Source: Clostridia bacterium (GTDB taxonomy: Bacteria > Bacillota > Clostridia > Christensenellales > DUVY01). Taken from it: 28,536 bases of DNA. The DNA lies in contig BNZQ01000023.1 of assembly GCA_026001225.1 (NCBI GenBank), positions 1 to 28,536 on the forward strand, written 5' to 3'. A model generated the notes under the pieces. The model was not told the origin of the DNA, did not search any database, and saw only the letters and a program-made list of their open reading frames with translations. The number at the start of each line of letters is the position of its first letter. Position 1 is the stretch's first letter. Shown in pieces: positions 13,892-20,788 of this stretch. Both the position numbers and the translations under genes were made by a program.

Positions 13892-15488
13892 AATGCCGCA
13901 AAACGGCCAACGTTTCGACGTGCGGCGTTTGAGGAAACATGTCGAACGGTTGAACGAGGGTGACGTCGTAACGCTCCTTCAGGCGGAACAAGTCGCGGGC
14001 CAGCGTCGCCGGATCGCAGGAAATATAGCAGATCAGCGCGGGCGGGCTTTTTAAAATCGCGTCTATGACGGCGGAGGAACAACCGGAGCGGGGCGGGTCG
14101 AGGATCAGGGCGAGTTGGGGGGAAGCTGAGATTTGAGAGTTGTCGGTCGTGATTTTATGCGAGGGGGATTCTTCGCTTCGCTCAGAATGACAAGAAGAAT
14201 TGGAATGACAGGAAAAAGATGAAAGTTTTTGAAGGGGGCGCGGGGGAAGCTTTTTACAAAAAGCTTCCCCCGCAACGGGATATAAATCCTTCTCTCGCGA
14301 AAGCAATCCCGGCAAAACCTCGGCGCAGTCGGCGGCGATAAATTCCGCGTTGGCTATGCCGTTCCGCGCGGCGAGACGGCGGGCGTCGGCAACGGCTTCG
14401 GGGGAAAGCTCAACGCCGGTTATACGGCGCGTATGACGGCTTAGAACGCAGGTCAGCAATCCCGCGCCGCAATAGGCGTCAATCACGGCCGGGAAATTCC
14501 CCGCTTTTATGATATCGCGGACGGCCTCGAACAAGCGGGCGGAAATCTCGCCGTTGACTTGAAAGAACGCGGCGGGGTGCAGGTCGAACGCAAGCCCGAA
14601 AAAGTCCGCGGGCAACCGCTCCGCGCCGCCGATATGAATATATTGCTTTCCGGTAATTTCGGCGGTGCGCGCCGCGTTGACATTGAGCCAAAGGGAGAAC
14701 GTGTCGGGGAAAGCGGCTTGCAGCTTGGAAACGAGGGCTTCATTGCGGGGCAGGACGCAGCCGTTCAGCACGAGGGTAAGCGATAACGGAGAATGCGCGG
14801 CGGACAACGGATGACCGGTCGGGACGGAACGCAAAATCAAATGCCGCGCGAGGCCTGTTCCGTCGGTCTCGTCGTAGGCGGAGATATCGTTTTCGCGCAG
14901 GAAATCCAAAACGAGGCGGGCGGCGGTATCGAATTGTTCGGGCTGTAACAGGCAATCGGTCAAGGGATAAATTCTGTGCGTGTTCCTGATGAAAAGGCCC
15001 GCGGTCGGTTGAGAGTTCGGGCGTTTATACGAGGGGGATTCTTCGCTTTGTTCGGAATGAAAAGAAGCATCGGAATGGCAAGGGGCAACCGCGCGGATCG
15101 GCAAGCTCAATTTATTGCGGTAGCGGAACGGGTGGGAGCAGGGAACGACGGACAGAACGGCGGCGTCCGTCAGCTTGGCGATGCGGGCCAAGGCGTCGGA
15201 GACCCTTCGGCGTTTATAATCCAATTGGGCGGGATAGCACAAAGACATCAACGAACAGCCGCCGCACGCGCCTGCATGCGGGCAGGGCGGCGGTATCCGG
15301 TCGGGGGACGGAACGAGAATTTTTACAAGCCGCGCTTCGGCAAAGGATTTCTTGCGAGACGTGATTTCGATTTCGGCAAGCTCGCCGGGCAGGACGCCCG
15401 GCACAAAAACCGCTAAACCGTCCGAACGGCAAACGCCGCGCCCTTCGGAATCGAGCGCGACGCATTTGAGGGTGAGGGGGGTGTTCAT
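13890..15488 (-). CDS. rlmD: RlmD/RumA-like 23S rRNA (uracil-C5) methyltransferase with in-frame repeat insertions
   Basis: 532 residues, against about 450 for the family. A TRAM domain (about 1-60) is followed by the iron-sulfur motif CPHAGACGGC (Cys69, Cys75, Cys78) with a distal Cys179, the methyltransferase fold (VIDAYCGAGLLTCVLS), LILDPPRSG and the catalytic YISCDPATLARD. It would methylate a uracil in 23S rRNA using S-adenosylmethionine. Two extra segments account for the length. Residues about 135-164 contain FHSEQSEESPSYKRPNSQ, and about 403-453 contain CKKLPPRPLQKLSS then CHSERSEESPSHKITTDNSQ. Both derive from dispersed DNA repeats and keep the frame, in loops between conserved motifs. 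No clear Shine-Dalgarno. It lies 64 bases behind cca in the same direction. Confidence 0.88.
   Translation of the reverse strand: MNTPLTLKCVALDSEGRGVCRSDGLAVFVPGVLPGELAEIEITSRKKSFAEARLVKILVPSPDRIPPPCPHAGACGGCSLMSLCYPAQLDYKRRRVSDALARIAKLTDAAVLSVVPCSHPFRYRNKLSLPIRAVAPCHSDASFHSEQSEESPSYKRPNSQPTAGLFIRNTHRIYPLTDCLLQPEQFDTAARLVLDFLRENDISAYDETDGTGLARHLILRSVPTGHPLSAAHSPLSLTLVLNGCVLPRNEALVSKLQAAFPDTFSLWLNVNAARTAEITGKQYIHIGGAERLPADFFGLAFDLHPAAFFQVNGEISARLFEAVRDIIKAGNFPAVIDAYCGAGLLTCVLSRHTRRITGVELSPEAVADARRLAARNGIANAEFIAADCAEVLPGLLSREKDLYPVAGEAFCKKLPPRPLQKLSSFSCHSNSSCHSERSEESPSHKITTDNSQISASPQLALILDPPRSGCSSAVIDAILKSPPALICYISCDPATLARDLFRLKERYDVTLVQPFDMFPQTPHVETLAVLRH
14132..14212. repeat. Dispersed repeat (GATTCTTCGCTTCGCTCAG type) inside rlmD, copy B
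   Basis: Starts TTTGAGAGTT and contains GGGGGATTCTTCGCTTCGCT followed by CAGAATGACAAGAAG. This type of repeat is found scattered in many uncultured bacterial genomes. It encodes CHSERSEESPSHK within the methyltransferase and lies next to a palindromic repeat at 14221. Confidence 0.85.
14221..14277. repeat. Dispersed palindromic repeat inside the rlmD reading frame
   Basis: GAAAGTTTTTGAAGGGGG, then the stem GCGGGGGAAGCTTTTTAC / AAAAAGCTTCCCCCGC. It is translated on the minus strand as part of residues 404-423 (KKLPPRPLQKL). This is the only copy seen inside a gene. Confidence 0.85.
15008..15083. repeat. Dispersed repeat inside rlmD, copy A
   Basis: Same orientation and frame as copy B, sharing GAGAGTT, ACGAGGGGGATTCTTCGCTT and GGAATGxxAAGAAG. 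It encodes FHSEQSEESPSYKRPNSQ. The two copies are about 75% identical over roughly 75 bases. Confidence 0.85.
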
Positions 15489-15502
15489 TTGCGTTTATAA
15501 AA

Positions 15503-15540
15503 TGTGCGGGGGGAAACTTTTTACAAAAAGTTTCCCTCCG
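15503..15540. repeat. Dispersed palindromic repeat core between cca and rlmD
   Basis: GCGGGGGGAAACTTTTTAC / AAAAAGTTTCCCTCCG, the inner stem of the family without outer arms. It lies 13 bases beyond the cca stop. Confidence 0.8.
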
Positions 15541-15552
15541 TAGCAATAAAAA

Positions 15553-17010
15553 TTATTCTTTCGGCACTGCGGATTCTACCGTCGGCGCGTCCGCTGTTGT
15601 TGGCGCCGTTTCCGTCAGGGGCGTCGCGGATTCCGTCGGAGCGGGCGGCGGGGGCAGAGCGGCGGCGCGTTTGGGCAGCTGATCGAGCAGCCATTCGCGG
15701 GCGTTGAGAACGGGGTTCATCACAACGTCGTCCAAAAGCGAGCGCAGAATAACGCCGATCAGCTTCGGGTCGGTGGCGGGCAGAGCGGTTTTCACGTCGT
15801 TGCCGTCGATTTTGAGGTCAGACAAGGCGACGGGGCAAGACTCCGCTTTCATTTGGTTATAAACCTCTTCGATCCGCAGAGGAGGGGCCTCGGACAAAAC
15901 GCCCGCGCCCAAAATATCGGCCCGTTTCAAGGCGATCAGCTTGTCCATGATATCCCAATCGGACGCGATAAACTGCCGCAGCTTGCCGATCCCCGTCATG
16001 CCGTTGAAATCGTACATATGATCGCGCACAAGCTTGACCGTTTCGGACACGCGCGGGCCGGGATAGCGCAGGCCCTTTTGACCGAGACGCACGCGCGTGA
16101 TCGCCGCGCCCATATCGGCGTGACGGTACATGTTGCCTTCCTTTTCCGCGGACGGGGCCTTGCCGATATCGTGGAACAGCGCGGCCAAACGGACTTCGGG
16201 CGGCGCGACGCGCACGGTTTGCAGGGTATGCTCGTAAACGTCGTATTTGTGATACTGCGGATTTTGCGCAAGGCCGATCGCCGCGGTCATTTCGGGGATT
16301 ATGTAGGGCCACGCGCCCAGGTCGCCGAGGCGGGTCAGCGCGGTATAATGCGCGTCCTTTACGCCGTATTTTAAATCGGCGGACAGAATCTTTTCCAGCT
16401 CCTGCTGTTTCCGCTCGGCCGAAATGTCGGCCAATTTAGCGACGCAGGTTTTGGCGGTTTCCAACGTGGCGGGGTCGATCTCGAAGCCCAACTCCGCGCT
16501 TTGGCGCACGAGGCGGAGCAGACGCAAGCCGTCACGGCTGAAAACATGTTCGGGAGAGACCGCCGCGCGCATGATTTTATTCGTAATGTCGGCGACGCCG
16601 CCGAACGGATCCAAAATTTTATTGCCCCCCACGTCGTAGTACAGCGCGTTGCAGGTGAAATCGCGGCGGCGGCAGTCGTCGCGGATGCTCGCCTGCTGCG
16701 TGACGGCGACGGGACGGTGCGCGCCGCCGGGCGCATAGGTTTCGGCGCGGAAGGGCGTGTACTCGAATACGGAGCCGTTGACCGCGATCGTGCAGGTGCC
16801 GAGGTGCTTATTGACCGGCACGACGCGGCAGGTGCGCAACATTCCGCGCAGGGCGAAGGAAGGCACATCGGACGCGAGGTCGATATCGGTGGAACCGGAC
16901 AGACCCGCCGCCGCGTTGCGGATATAACCGCCGACGATATACAGCTTGTGGCCCGCGTCCTCGAACATTTTCGCCAAGGTTTTCAAGTTTACGGGTATGA
17001 CGATATTCAT
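15553..17010 (-). CDS. cca: CCA tRNA nucleotidyltransferase (poly(A) polymerase family) with HD domain
   Basis: 485 residues from ATG 17010. Class II nucleotidyltransferase head: IVGGYIRN near residue 27 and the catalytic STDIDLASDV near 42, then RRDFTCNAL and DPFGGVADI, an RNA-binding helical region with DGLRLLRLVRQSAELGF, and an HD domain (LAALFHDIGKAPSA). It adds or repairs the 3' CCA of tRNAs; the HD domain may act as a 2',3'-phosphatase/phosphodiesterase. The C-terminus carries about 40 residues rich in Pro, Ala and Thr (ALPPPPAPTESATPLTET...), unusual for the family. An in-frame extension to 17160 is rejected because it would cross the promoter. A -10 TGGTATAAT lies 9 bases before ATG 17010 with no Shine-Dalgarno. 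Confidence 0.9.
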   Translation of the reverse strand: MNIVIPVNLKTLAKMFEDAGHKLYIVGGYIRNAAAGLSGSTDIDLASDVPSFALRGMLRTCRVVPVNKHLGTCTIAVNGSVFEYTPFRAETYAPGGAHRPVAVTQQASIRDDCRRRDFTCNALYYDVGGNKILDPFGGVADITNKIMRAAVSPEHVFSRDGLRLLRLVRQSAELGFEIDPATLETAKTCVAKLADISAERKQQELEKILSADLKYGVKDAHYTALTRLGDLGAWPYIIPEMTAAIGLAQNPQYHKYDVYEHTLQTVRVAPPEVRLAALFHDIGKAPSAEKEGNMYRHADMGAAITRVRLGQKGLRYPGPRVSETVKLVRDHMYDFNGMTGIGKLRQFIASDWDIMDKLIALKRADILGAGVLSEAPPLRIEEVYNQMKAESCPVALSDLKIDGNDVKTALPATDPKLIGVILRSLLDDVVMNPVLNAREWLLDQLPKRAAALPPPPAPTESATPLTETAPTTADAPTVESAVPKE

Positions 17011-17019
17011 GACGGGAAT

Positions 17020-17048
17020 ATTATACCATATAAAAGTAAAAGTGAAAA
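17020..17048 (-). promoter_or_regulatory. Promoter of cca, leaderless arrangement
   Basis: On the minus strand TTTTCA (17043-17048), 17 bases, then TGG-extended TATAAT (17020-17025). The ATG begins 9 bases after the -10, so the transcript would start at or within a few bases of the start codon. Confidence 0.6.
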
Positions 17049-17100
17049 GAAAAAAACGCGGGGACGGAATGAAAAACTTGCCGCGAACGGACGAAAACCT

Positions 17101-17129
17101 TTGACAATCCGACAAAAAACCTGTAAAAT
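17101..17129 (+). promoter_or_regulatory. Consensus promoter of the lipid kinase gene
   Basis: A perfect TTGACA (17101-17106), 17-base spacer, TAAAAT (17124-17129). The GTG start lies 11 bases further, leaving a leader of about 4 bases. Confidence 0.7.
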
Positions 17130-17140
17130 AAATAGAAAGC

Positions 17141-18040
17141 GTGTACCATTTTATTGTCAATTTAAAAGCGGGGCGCGGACAAACGCGCCGTGTCGCGCAT
17201 AAATTAGAGCGTTTTTTGAACGAGCATAAGTTGCCCTATACCTTTCACGATACCTTTTACCCCGGCAACGCGATAGAAATCGCCCACCGCCTTTCCGAGA
17301 TCGAAAACGTGGAGCGCGTCATCGCGATCGGCGGCGACGGTACCTTCAACGAGGTTCTGAACGGCATCAACCCCGAAAAAACCGTCATGGGCTTTATTCC
17401 GGCGGGCAGCGGCAACGATTTTGCGCGCGTGGCGGGCTTTTCCCGCAACCCGATCGACGCCTTGCAGGATATTGTCAACGACAAGATTATCGAAATCGAT
17501 TATATGGAAGTCGGCGCGGAAAACAATATGCGCCGCTGTATCAATATCGCCGGCACGGGCTTGGACATCGAGGTGCTGACGCGCTACAACAAAGCGCGGA
17601 TTATCAAGAACAAGCTGCAATATTATTGGTGCCTTGTCCGCGCGCTGATATACAACAAAACGTATAAAATCAAAATGACGTTGTCCGACGGGACGACAAG
17701 CGAGCACGACTGCTTTATCGTCGCCGTTTGCAACGGGCAGTACTACGGTGGCGGAATGCGCGTGTCGCCCCACTCCGATATCTACGACGGCAAGTTAGAC
17801 GTGGTCATCGTACATACGGTTAAACGCAGCAGGATCCCCGGTTTGGTGCCGAAATTCCTGAAAGGGAAGCATATCGACATGGATTTTACCGAAACGCACA
17901 AGGCCGATGCGGTCGAAATCGAATGCGAAACGTCCAAGCTCGTCAATATCGACGGCGAGCTGATCGCCTTGCCGTTTAAGGCGCGCCTCGTCAAAGGCGG
18001 ACTGAAAATGTACGCCCCCGGCTCGAAAGCGTATTTATAG
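17141..18040 (+). CDS. Diacylglycerol-kinase-family lipid kinase (DagK/YegS/BmrU type)
   Basis: 299 residues, the standard family length. The nucleotide-binding motif IAIGGDGTFNEVLNG begins near residue 62, followed by IPAGSGNDFAR near 87. The C-terminal beta domain has CNGQYYGGGMRVSPHSDIYDGKLDVV and the end LVNIDGELIALPFKARLV. Members phosphorylate diacylglycerol or related lipids at the inner membrane face to recycle them into phospholipid synthesis. The start is GTG (VYHFIVNLKAGRG), which restores the usual N-terminal NPKAG-like strand. It is divergent from cca. Substrate cannot be fixed from sequence. Confidence 0.9.
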   Translation: MYHFIVNLKAGRGQTRRVAHKLERFLNEHKLPYTFHDTFYPGNAIEIAHRLSEIENVERVIAIGGDGTFNEVLNGINPEKTVMGFIPAGSGNDFARVAGFSRNPIDALQDIVNDKIIEIDYMEVGAENNMRRCINIAGTGLDIEVLTRYNKARIIKNKLQYYWCLVRALIYNKTYKIKMTLSDGTTSEHDCFIVAVCNGQYYGGGMRVSPHSDIYDGKLDVVIVHTVKRSRIPGLVPKFLKGKHIDMDFTETHKADAVEIECETSKLVNIDGELIALPFKARLVKGGLKMYAPGSKAYL

Positions 18041-18041
18041 G

Positions 18042-18122
18042 TAAAATTTTTTGAAAGGGGAGTTGCGGGGGAAAACTTTTTTATAAAAAAGCTTTCCCCC
18101 GCGACCCTTTTCCAAAAACTTT
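18042..18122. repeat. Dispersed palindromic repeat (full copy)
   Basis: Outer arms AAATTTTTTGAAAGGGG / CCCTTTTCCAAAAACTTT and inner stem GCGGGGGAAAACTTTTTT / AAAAAAGCTTTCCCCCGC. It begins two bases after the lipid kinase stop and ends eight bases before the stop of the convergent Cys-rich gene. Closest to the copy at 5135. Confidence 0.88.
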
Positions 18123-18130
18123 AACTTTGT

Positions 18131-18286
18131 TCAATTGAGATAATTTAAACCGGAATAACAGCAGTTGCACGTATTGTGACTGCCCGCGGCGCAGGCGGGG
18201 CACATGACCGCGCCGCAATTCCGGCAGGACAGCATTTCGCGGCTGTCCATCTCGTCGCCGCAGGTTGTACAGCGTATCTTTCCCAT
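18131..18286 (-). CDS. Cysteine-rich 51-residue zinc-ribbon-like protein
   Basis: 51 residues with ten cysteines in paired knuckles: CTTC (6/9), CRNC (21/24), CPAC (29/32) and a C-terminal CNCC cluster (40, 42, 43). A single His37 lies between. The spacing suggests two small treble-clef/zinc-ribbon metal sites; I do not recognise a named family. AAAGGAG lies six bases before the ATG and supports real translation. It converges with the lipid kinase gene across a palindromic repeat. It could be a nucleic-acid or protein-binding knuckle, or a remnant of a longer zinc-ribbon protein. Confidence 0.75.
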   Translation of the reverse strand: MGKIRCTTCGDEMDSREMLSCRNCGAVMCPACAAGSHNTCNCCYSGLNYLN

Positions 18287-18375
18287 AGAAGGCTCCTTTT
18301 TAAGGCGGTGTTACAAAATTAGGGCGTTACCGTTAGTATCCGCGGGAAAGGGTTTTATTATTCACTCCCTTCCGT

Positions 18376-18404
18376 TTGTCAAGAAAACAAAAGTATGGTA
18401 TACT
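18376..18404 (+). promoter_or_regulatory. Promoter of tRNA-Arg
   Basis: TTGTCA (18376-18381), 17-base spacer ending TGG, then TATACT (18399-18404). It lies 26 bases before the mature 5' end. Confidence 0.65.
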
Positions 18405-18430
18405 TTTATAATAATTACCTTTTAAAAAAC

Positions 18431-18505
18431 GTTTCCGTAGTTAAATGGATATAACAGCCCCCTCCTAAGGGGCCGTTGGCGGTTCGATTCCGCCCGGGAG
18501 CACCA
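18431..18505 (+). tRNA. tRNA-Arg(CCU)
   Basis: 75 bases including an encoded CCA. The acceptor stem GTTTCCG/CGGGAGC has two G-T wobbles; the anticodon stem is GCCCC/GGGGC with loop CTCCTAA (anticodon CCT, 18464-18466); the T stem is GGCGG/CCGCC with loop TTCGATT. It decodes AGG. Confidence 0.95.
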
Positions 18506-18582
18506 CAACGACAGGCATGCACAAAAATTCAAAATGGGAAGTGATTGATTTTTCCGCCGTCAAAATTGCGGAATAGTCTTTT

Positions 18583-19317
18583 ATGTACTACGAAAAGAAA
18601 AAAATCATCCTATTGACCGGCTCGGAAGGGCGGCGCGGAATCGTGCGGCGGGCGAACCTCGATTGGTTGCCGATGAACAGCAGTTTTGACGAGGGAACAG
18701 CGGCCGGACAATACGATCGTACGACGGTTCGCTCGGTGCGTGCGGCGGCGGAGTATTGCGCTTTTTTGTCAATGGCTAAAAACGCGGCCGCGAAAGAATA
18801 TTTCAAAAACGCCGTTGTCATTACCGCCGATACGGTGGTTTTTCAGGATAGACTGTTAGAAAAGCCGCGGGACGAAGCCGAAGTGTACGCCATGATCGAA
18901 GGGTTAAACGGCCGCCCGCACGAGGTGATCACGGCGGTCACGGTCGGCGGTGCGGAGGTACGGCGCTTGCCGAACGGCGTGTCGGAGTACGGCAACGAAA
19001 TCGTCAACTACTATCTGAACGATTCGATGGGCGTGACATTTTTGGGCGACGTACCTATATCGGACGGCGAAATCGCCGCAAGCGGCCCCGGCAATTCCTT
19101 TGTAACCTTTGCCGCCGTGTCGCGCGTGCTTCTGTCGGGCGTGCCGCGCGACGCGATCAAAAAGACAATCGAAACCGAAAATCCTTACGCCTGTTCGGGC
19201 GGCTATACGATCGACGGCCTGCTGCATCCGTATTTTAAGGTGTTGTCCGGCACGGAAGAGAATATTATAGGGTTGCCGCTGGCGGAAATTTCAGAGATTT
19301 TGCCGAAAGCATTTTAA
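18583..19317 (+). CDS. maf: Maf-like nucleotide pyrophosphatase
   Basis: 244 residues, longer than the usual ~190. Family signs are the N-terminal LLTGSEGRRGIVRRA (the SxxRR motif of Maf), VVITADTVVFQDRLLEKPRDEAE (the ADTVV motif with catalytic Asp) and LNGRPHEVITAVTV, plus the C-terminal CSGGYTIDGLL and ENIIGLPLAEI. Maf proteins hydrolyse modified or canonical nucleoside triphosphates to monophosphates. The extra length lies in the middle (about 120-185), and the N-terminal motif is divergent, so substrate may differ. No Shine-Dalgarno precedes the ATG. A 19-codon frame in the same phase ends with TAG six bases upstream. Confidence 0.8.
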   Translation: MYYEKKKIILLTGSEGRRGIVRRANLDWLPMNSSFDEGTAAGQYDRTTVRSVRAAAEYCAFLSMAKNAAAKEYFKNAVVITADTVVFQDRLLEKPRDEAEVYAMIEGLNGRPHEVITAVTVGGAEVRRLPNGVSEYGNEIVNYYLNDSMGVTFLGDVPISDGEIAASGPGNSFVTFAAVSRVLLSGVPRDAIKKTIETENPYACSGGYTIDGLLHPYFKVLSGTEENIIGLPLAEISEILPKAF

Positions 19318-19342
19318 TTAGAAAAATATTTTGAAAAAGTGC

Positions 19343-19506
19343 GGGAGTGACACAAAGATCCGGAAAACATATCCAAAACAAACTGAATCGACGCTTATAA
19401 CAAATTTGGTAAAGCAAAACTTATCTACCACCAAAAATATCCCTGCCCCCGCGATTTACCTTCCTCTCTTCTCGATTCCTTTTAAGTATATCTTTGTGTC
19501 ACTCCC
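19343..19506. mobile_element. MITE-like element with 17-bp inverted ends and 9-bp target duplication
   Basis: A 164-base unit bounded by perfect 17-base terminal inverted repeats (GGGAGTGACACAAAGAT). It is flanked by the 9-base direct repeat AAAAAGTGC (19334-19342 and 19507-19515). The interior has no credible coding frame. An 8-9 bp duplication and GG-starting ends resemble IS256/Mutator-type elements, but this assignment is inference. Joining the flanks gives TTTTGAAAAAGTGCGAAAC, which resembles the dispersed palindromic repeat. Confidence 0.88.
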
Positions 19507-19515
19507 AAAAAGTGC

Positions 19516-19732
19516 GAAACAGTTGATAAGGGCAGATGCCCTATGATATGATAGTATCATAAGGAGGCGGTAGTTATCGGTGATGAAAAGTGCGCCAAGG
19601 AAAACACTCGGCAAGTGGTATTCTCAATATTCGTGAATGCCTACAACAAATTCGGCCATGCCAAATACAACCGCTACATTCACGTTATTTACCGCTAAAC
19701 GCTATTTGTCCACTCCTCTGCATTTTATGATA
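19516..19732. other. Intergenic stretch without a supported gene
   Basis: Contains the small palindrome ATGATAGTATCAT (19548-19560) directly followed by AAGGAGG. From there a short frame (GTG/ATG at 19580-19583) stops after 17-18 codons. A second frame without a start codon reads about 43 codons. These may be remains of a gene; I recognise nothing in them. Confidence 0.35.
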
Positions 19733-19761
19733 TTGACAAATCGGGAAAACGAGCGTATACT
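19733..19761 (+). promoter_or_regulatory. Consensus promoter of the DHS-like/PfkB operon
   Basis: TTGACA (19733-19738), a 17-base spacer, TATACT (19756-19761). The leader to the ATG at 19818 is about 50 bases. Confidence 0.75.
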
Positions 19762-19817
19762 TATATCATGCGATAAAACGAAAGCGAAATTTTATGAATG
19801 AAATCGGGAGGATGTCG

Positions 19818-20777
19818 ATGAACCCCCAAAGAATGGATTTAACCAAGACGAAATGTTTTTCCGTGAAAGACAGGCATAATTTGGTGCGGATCGACAACAT
19901 GGCGAAACTCGACGATCCGTTCGACGAGTTCAAGGGAAAAGAAATGGACTTGCTGGTAGCCGCGTTGCTGAAAGCCAAGGAAACGGGAGCGAAAACGACC
20001 TGTTTGTACGGCGCGCACGTGGTCAAATGCGGTTTGTCGCGGTATATCGTCGCGATGCTGGAAAACGGGATCATCGACAGCGTGGCGTCCAACGGCGCGG
20101 GCAGTATTCACGATTTCGAGTTGGCCTATTTGGGCGGCACCAGCGAGGACGTGCCGACCGCGATCGAGGACGGCAGCTTCGGCATGTGGGAGGAAACCGG
20201 CGCGTGGATGAACGAGGCGATCCGCGAGGGCTATAAAAAAGGCATGGGCTACGGCCAATCCCTGTACGAGTACGCCCGCAAACAGCCTTCTAAATTTCCC
20301 AATCTGCAGGATTGCATTTTTTACCGCGCTTACGAAATGGGGAAGACGGCGACCTATCACATTACGATCGGCACGGACATCATTCATCAGCATCCGACGG
20401 CGGACTTTGCCTGTTTGGGCGGCGCGTCGGGAATCGATTTCGCGATTTTCACCAAAAACCTGTCCCAGATCGACGGCGGCGTACACATGAATATCGGTTC
20501 GTCGGTGACCGGCCCCGAGGTGTTTTTAAAGGCTCTTTCGATCAACCGCAATCAGGGTAACGAGCTTTTCAGGATCACGACCGCCAATTTCGATATCGTG
20601 CCGCTCGGCGATTACCGTTCCAAGGTGACCTACGACGATTTCGAATACTATTACCGCCCGCGCAAGAACGTGATCAACCGCCCGACCAGCCGCGGGGGAC
20701 TGGGTTTGTATTTGGAAGGCAAGCACGAGCGGACAATTCCGACGCTTTATAACAGAACCGTGGTTTTGAAAAAGTAA
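19818..20777 (+). CDS. Deoxyhypusine-synthase-like protein of unknown substrate
   Basis: 319 residues from ATG 19818, chosen because GGGAGG (19806-19811) lies six bases upstream; an ATG at 19794 precedes that site. Several stretches resemble the NAD-binding deoxyhypusine synthase fold: GAHVVKCGLSRYIVAMLENG, SVASNGAGSIHDFELAYLGG, a DGSFGMWEETG loop, TIGTDIIHQHPTADFACLGG and GVHMNIGSSVTGPEVFLKAL. Bacteria lack the normal eIF5A substrate, so bacterial relatives act in polyamine metabolism or have unknown roles. The gene heads an operon with a RfaE1-like sugar kinase 11 bases downstream, which could point to sugar or glycan metabolism. The fold assignment is by motif memory and moderate; function is not established. 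Confidence 0.5.
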   Translation: MNPQRMDLTKTKCFSVKDRHNLVRIDNMAKLDDPFDEFKGKEMDLLVAALLKAKETGAKTTCLYGAHVVKCGLSRYIVAMLENGIIDSVASNGAGSIHDFELAYLGGTSEDVPTAIEDGSFGMWEETGAWMNEAIREGYKKGMGYGQSLYEYARKQPSKFPNLQDCIFYRAYEMGKTATYHITIGTDIIHQHPTADFACLGGASGIDFAIFTKNLSQIDGGVHMNIGSSVTGPEVFLKALSINRNQGNELFRITTANFDIVPLGDYRSKVTYDDFEYYYRPRKNVINRPTSRGGLGLYLEGKHERTIPTLYNRTVVLKK

Positions 20778-20788
20778 AGATAAAGAAA

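Noticed and set aside
17011..17160. 50-residue N-terminal extension of the CCA enzyme
   Set aside because: It would cross the -10/-35 of the gene and the divergent promoter, is hydrophobic and unlike the family, and the conserved protein begins at ATG 17010.
16501..17202. 233-residue plus-strand frame opposite cca
   Set aside because: Antisense shadow of a well-conserved gene; composition typical of complementary GC-rich codons.
19560..19690. Short frames after the small transposon-derived element
   Set aside because: AAGGAGG is present, but the only start codons give 17-18 residues and the longer frame has no start; no recognisable protein.
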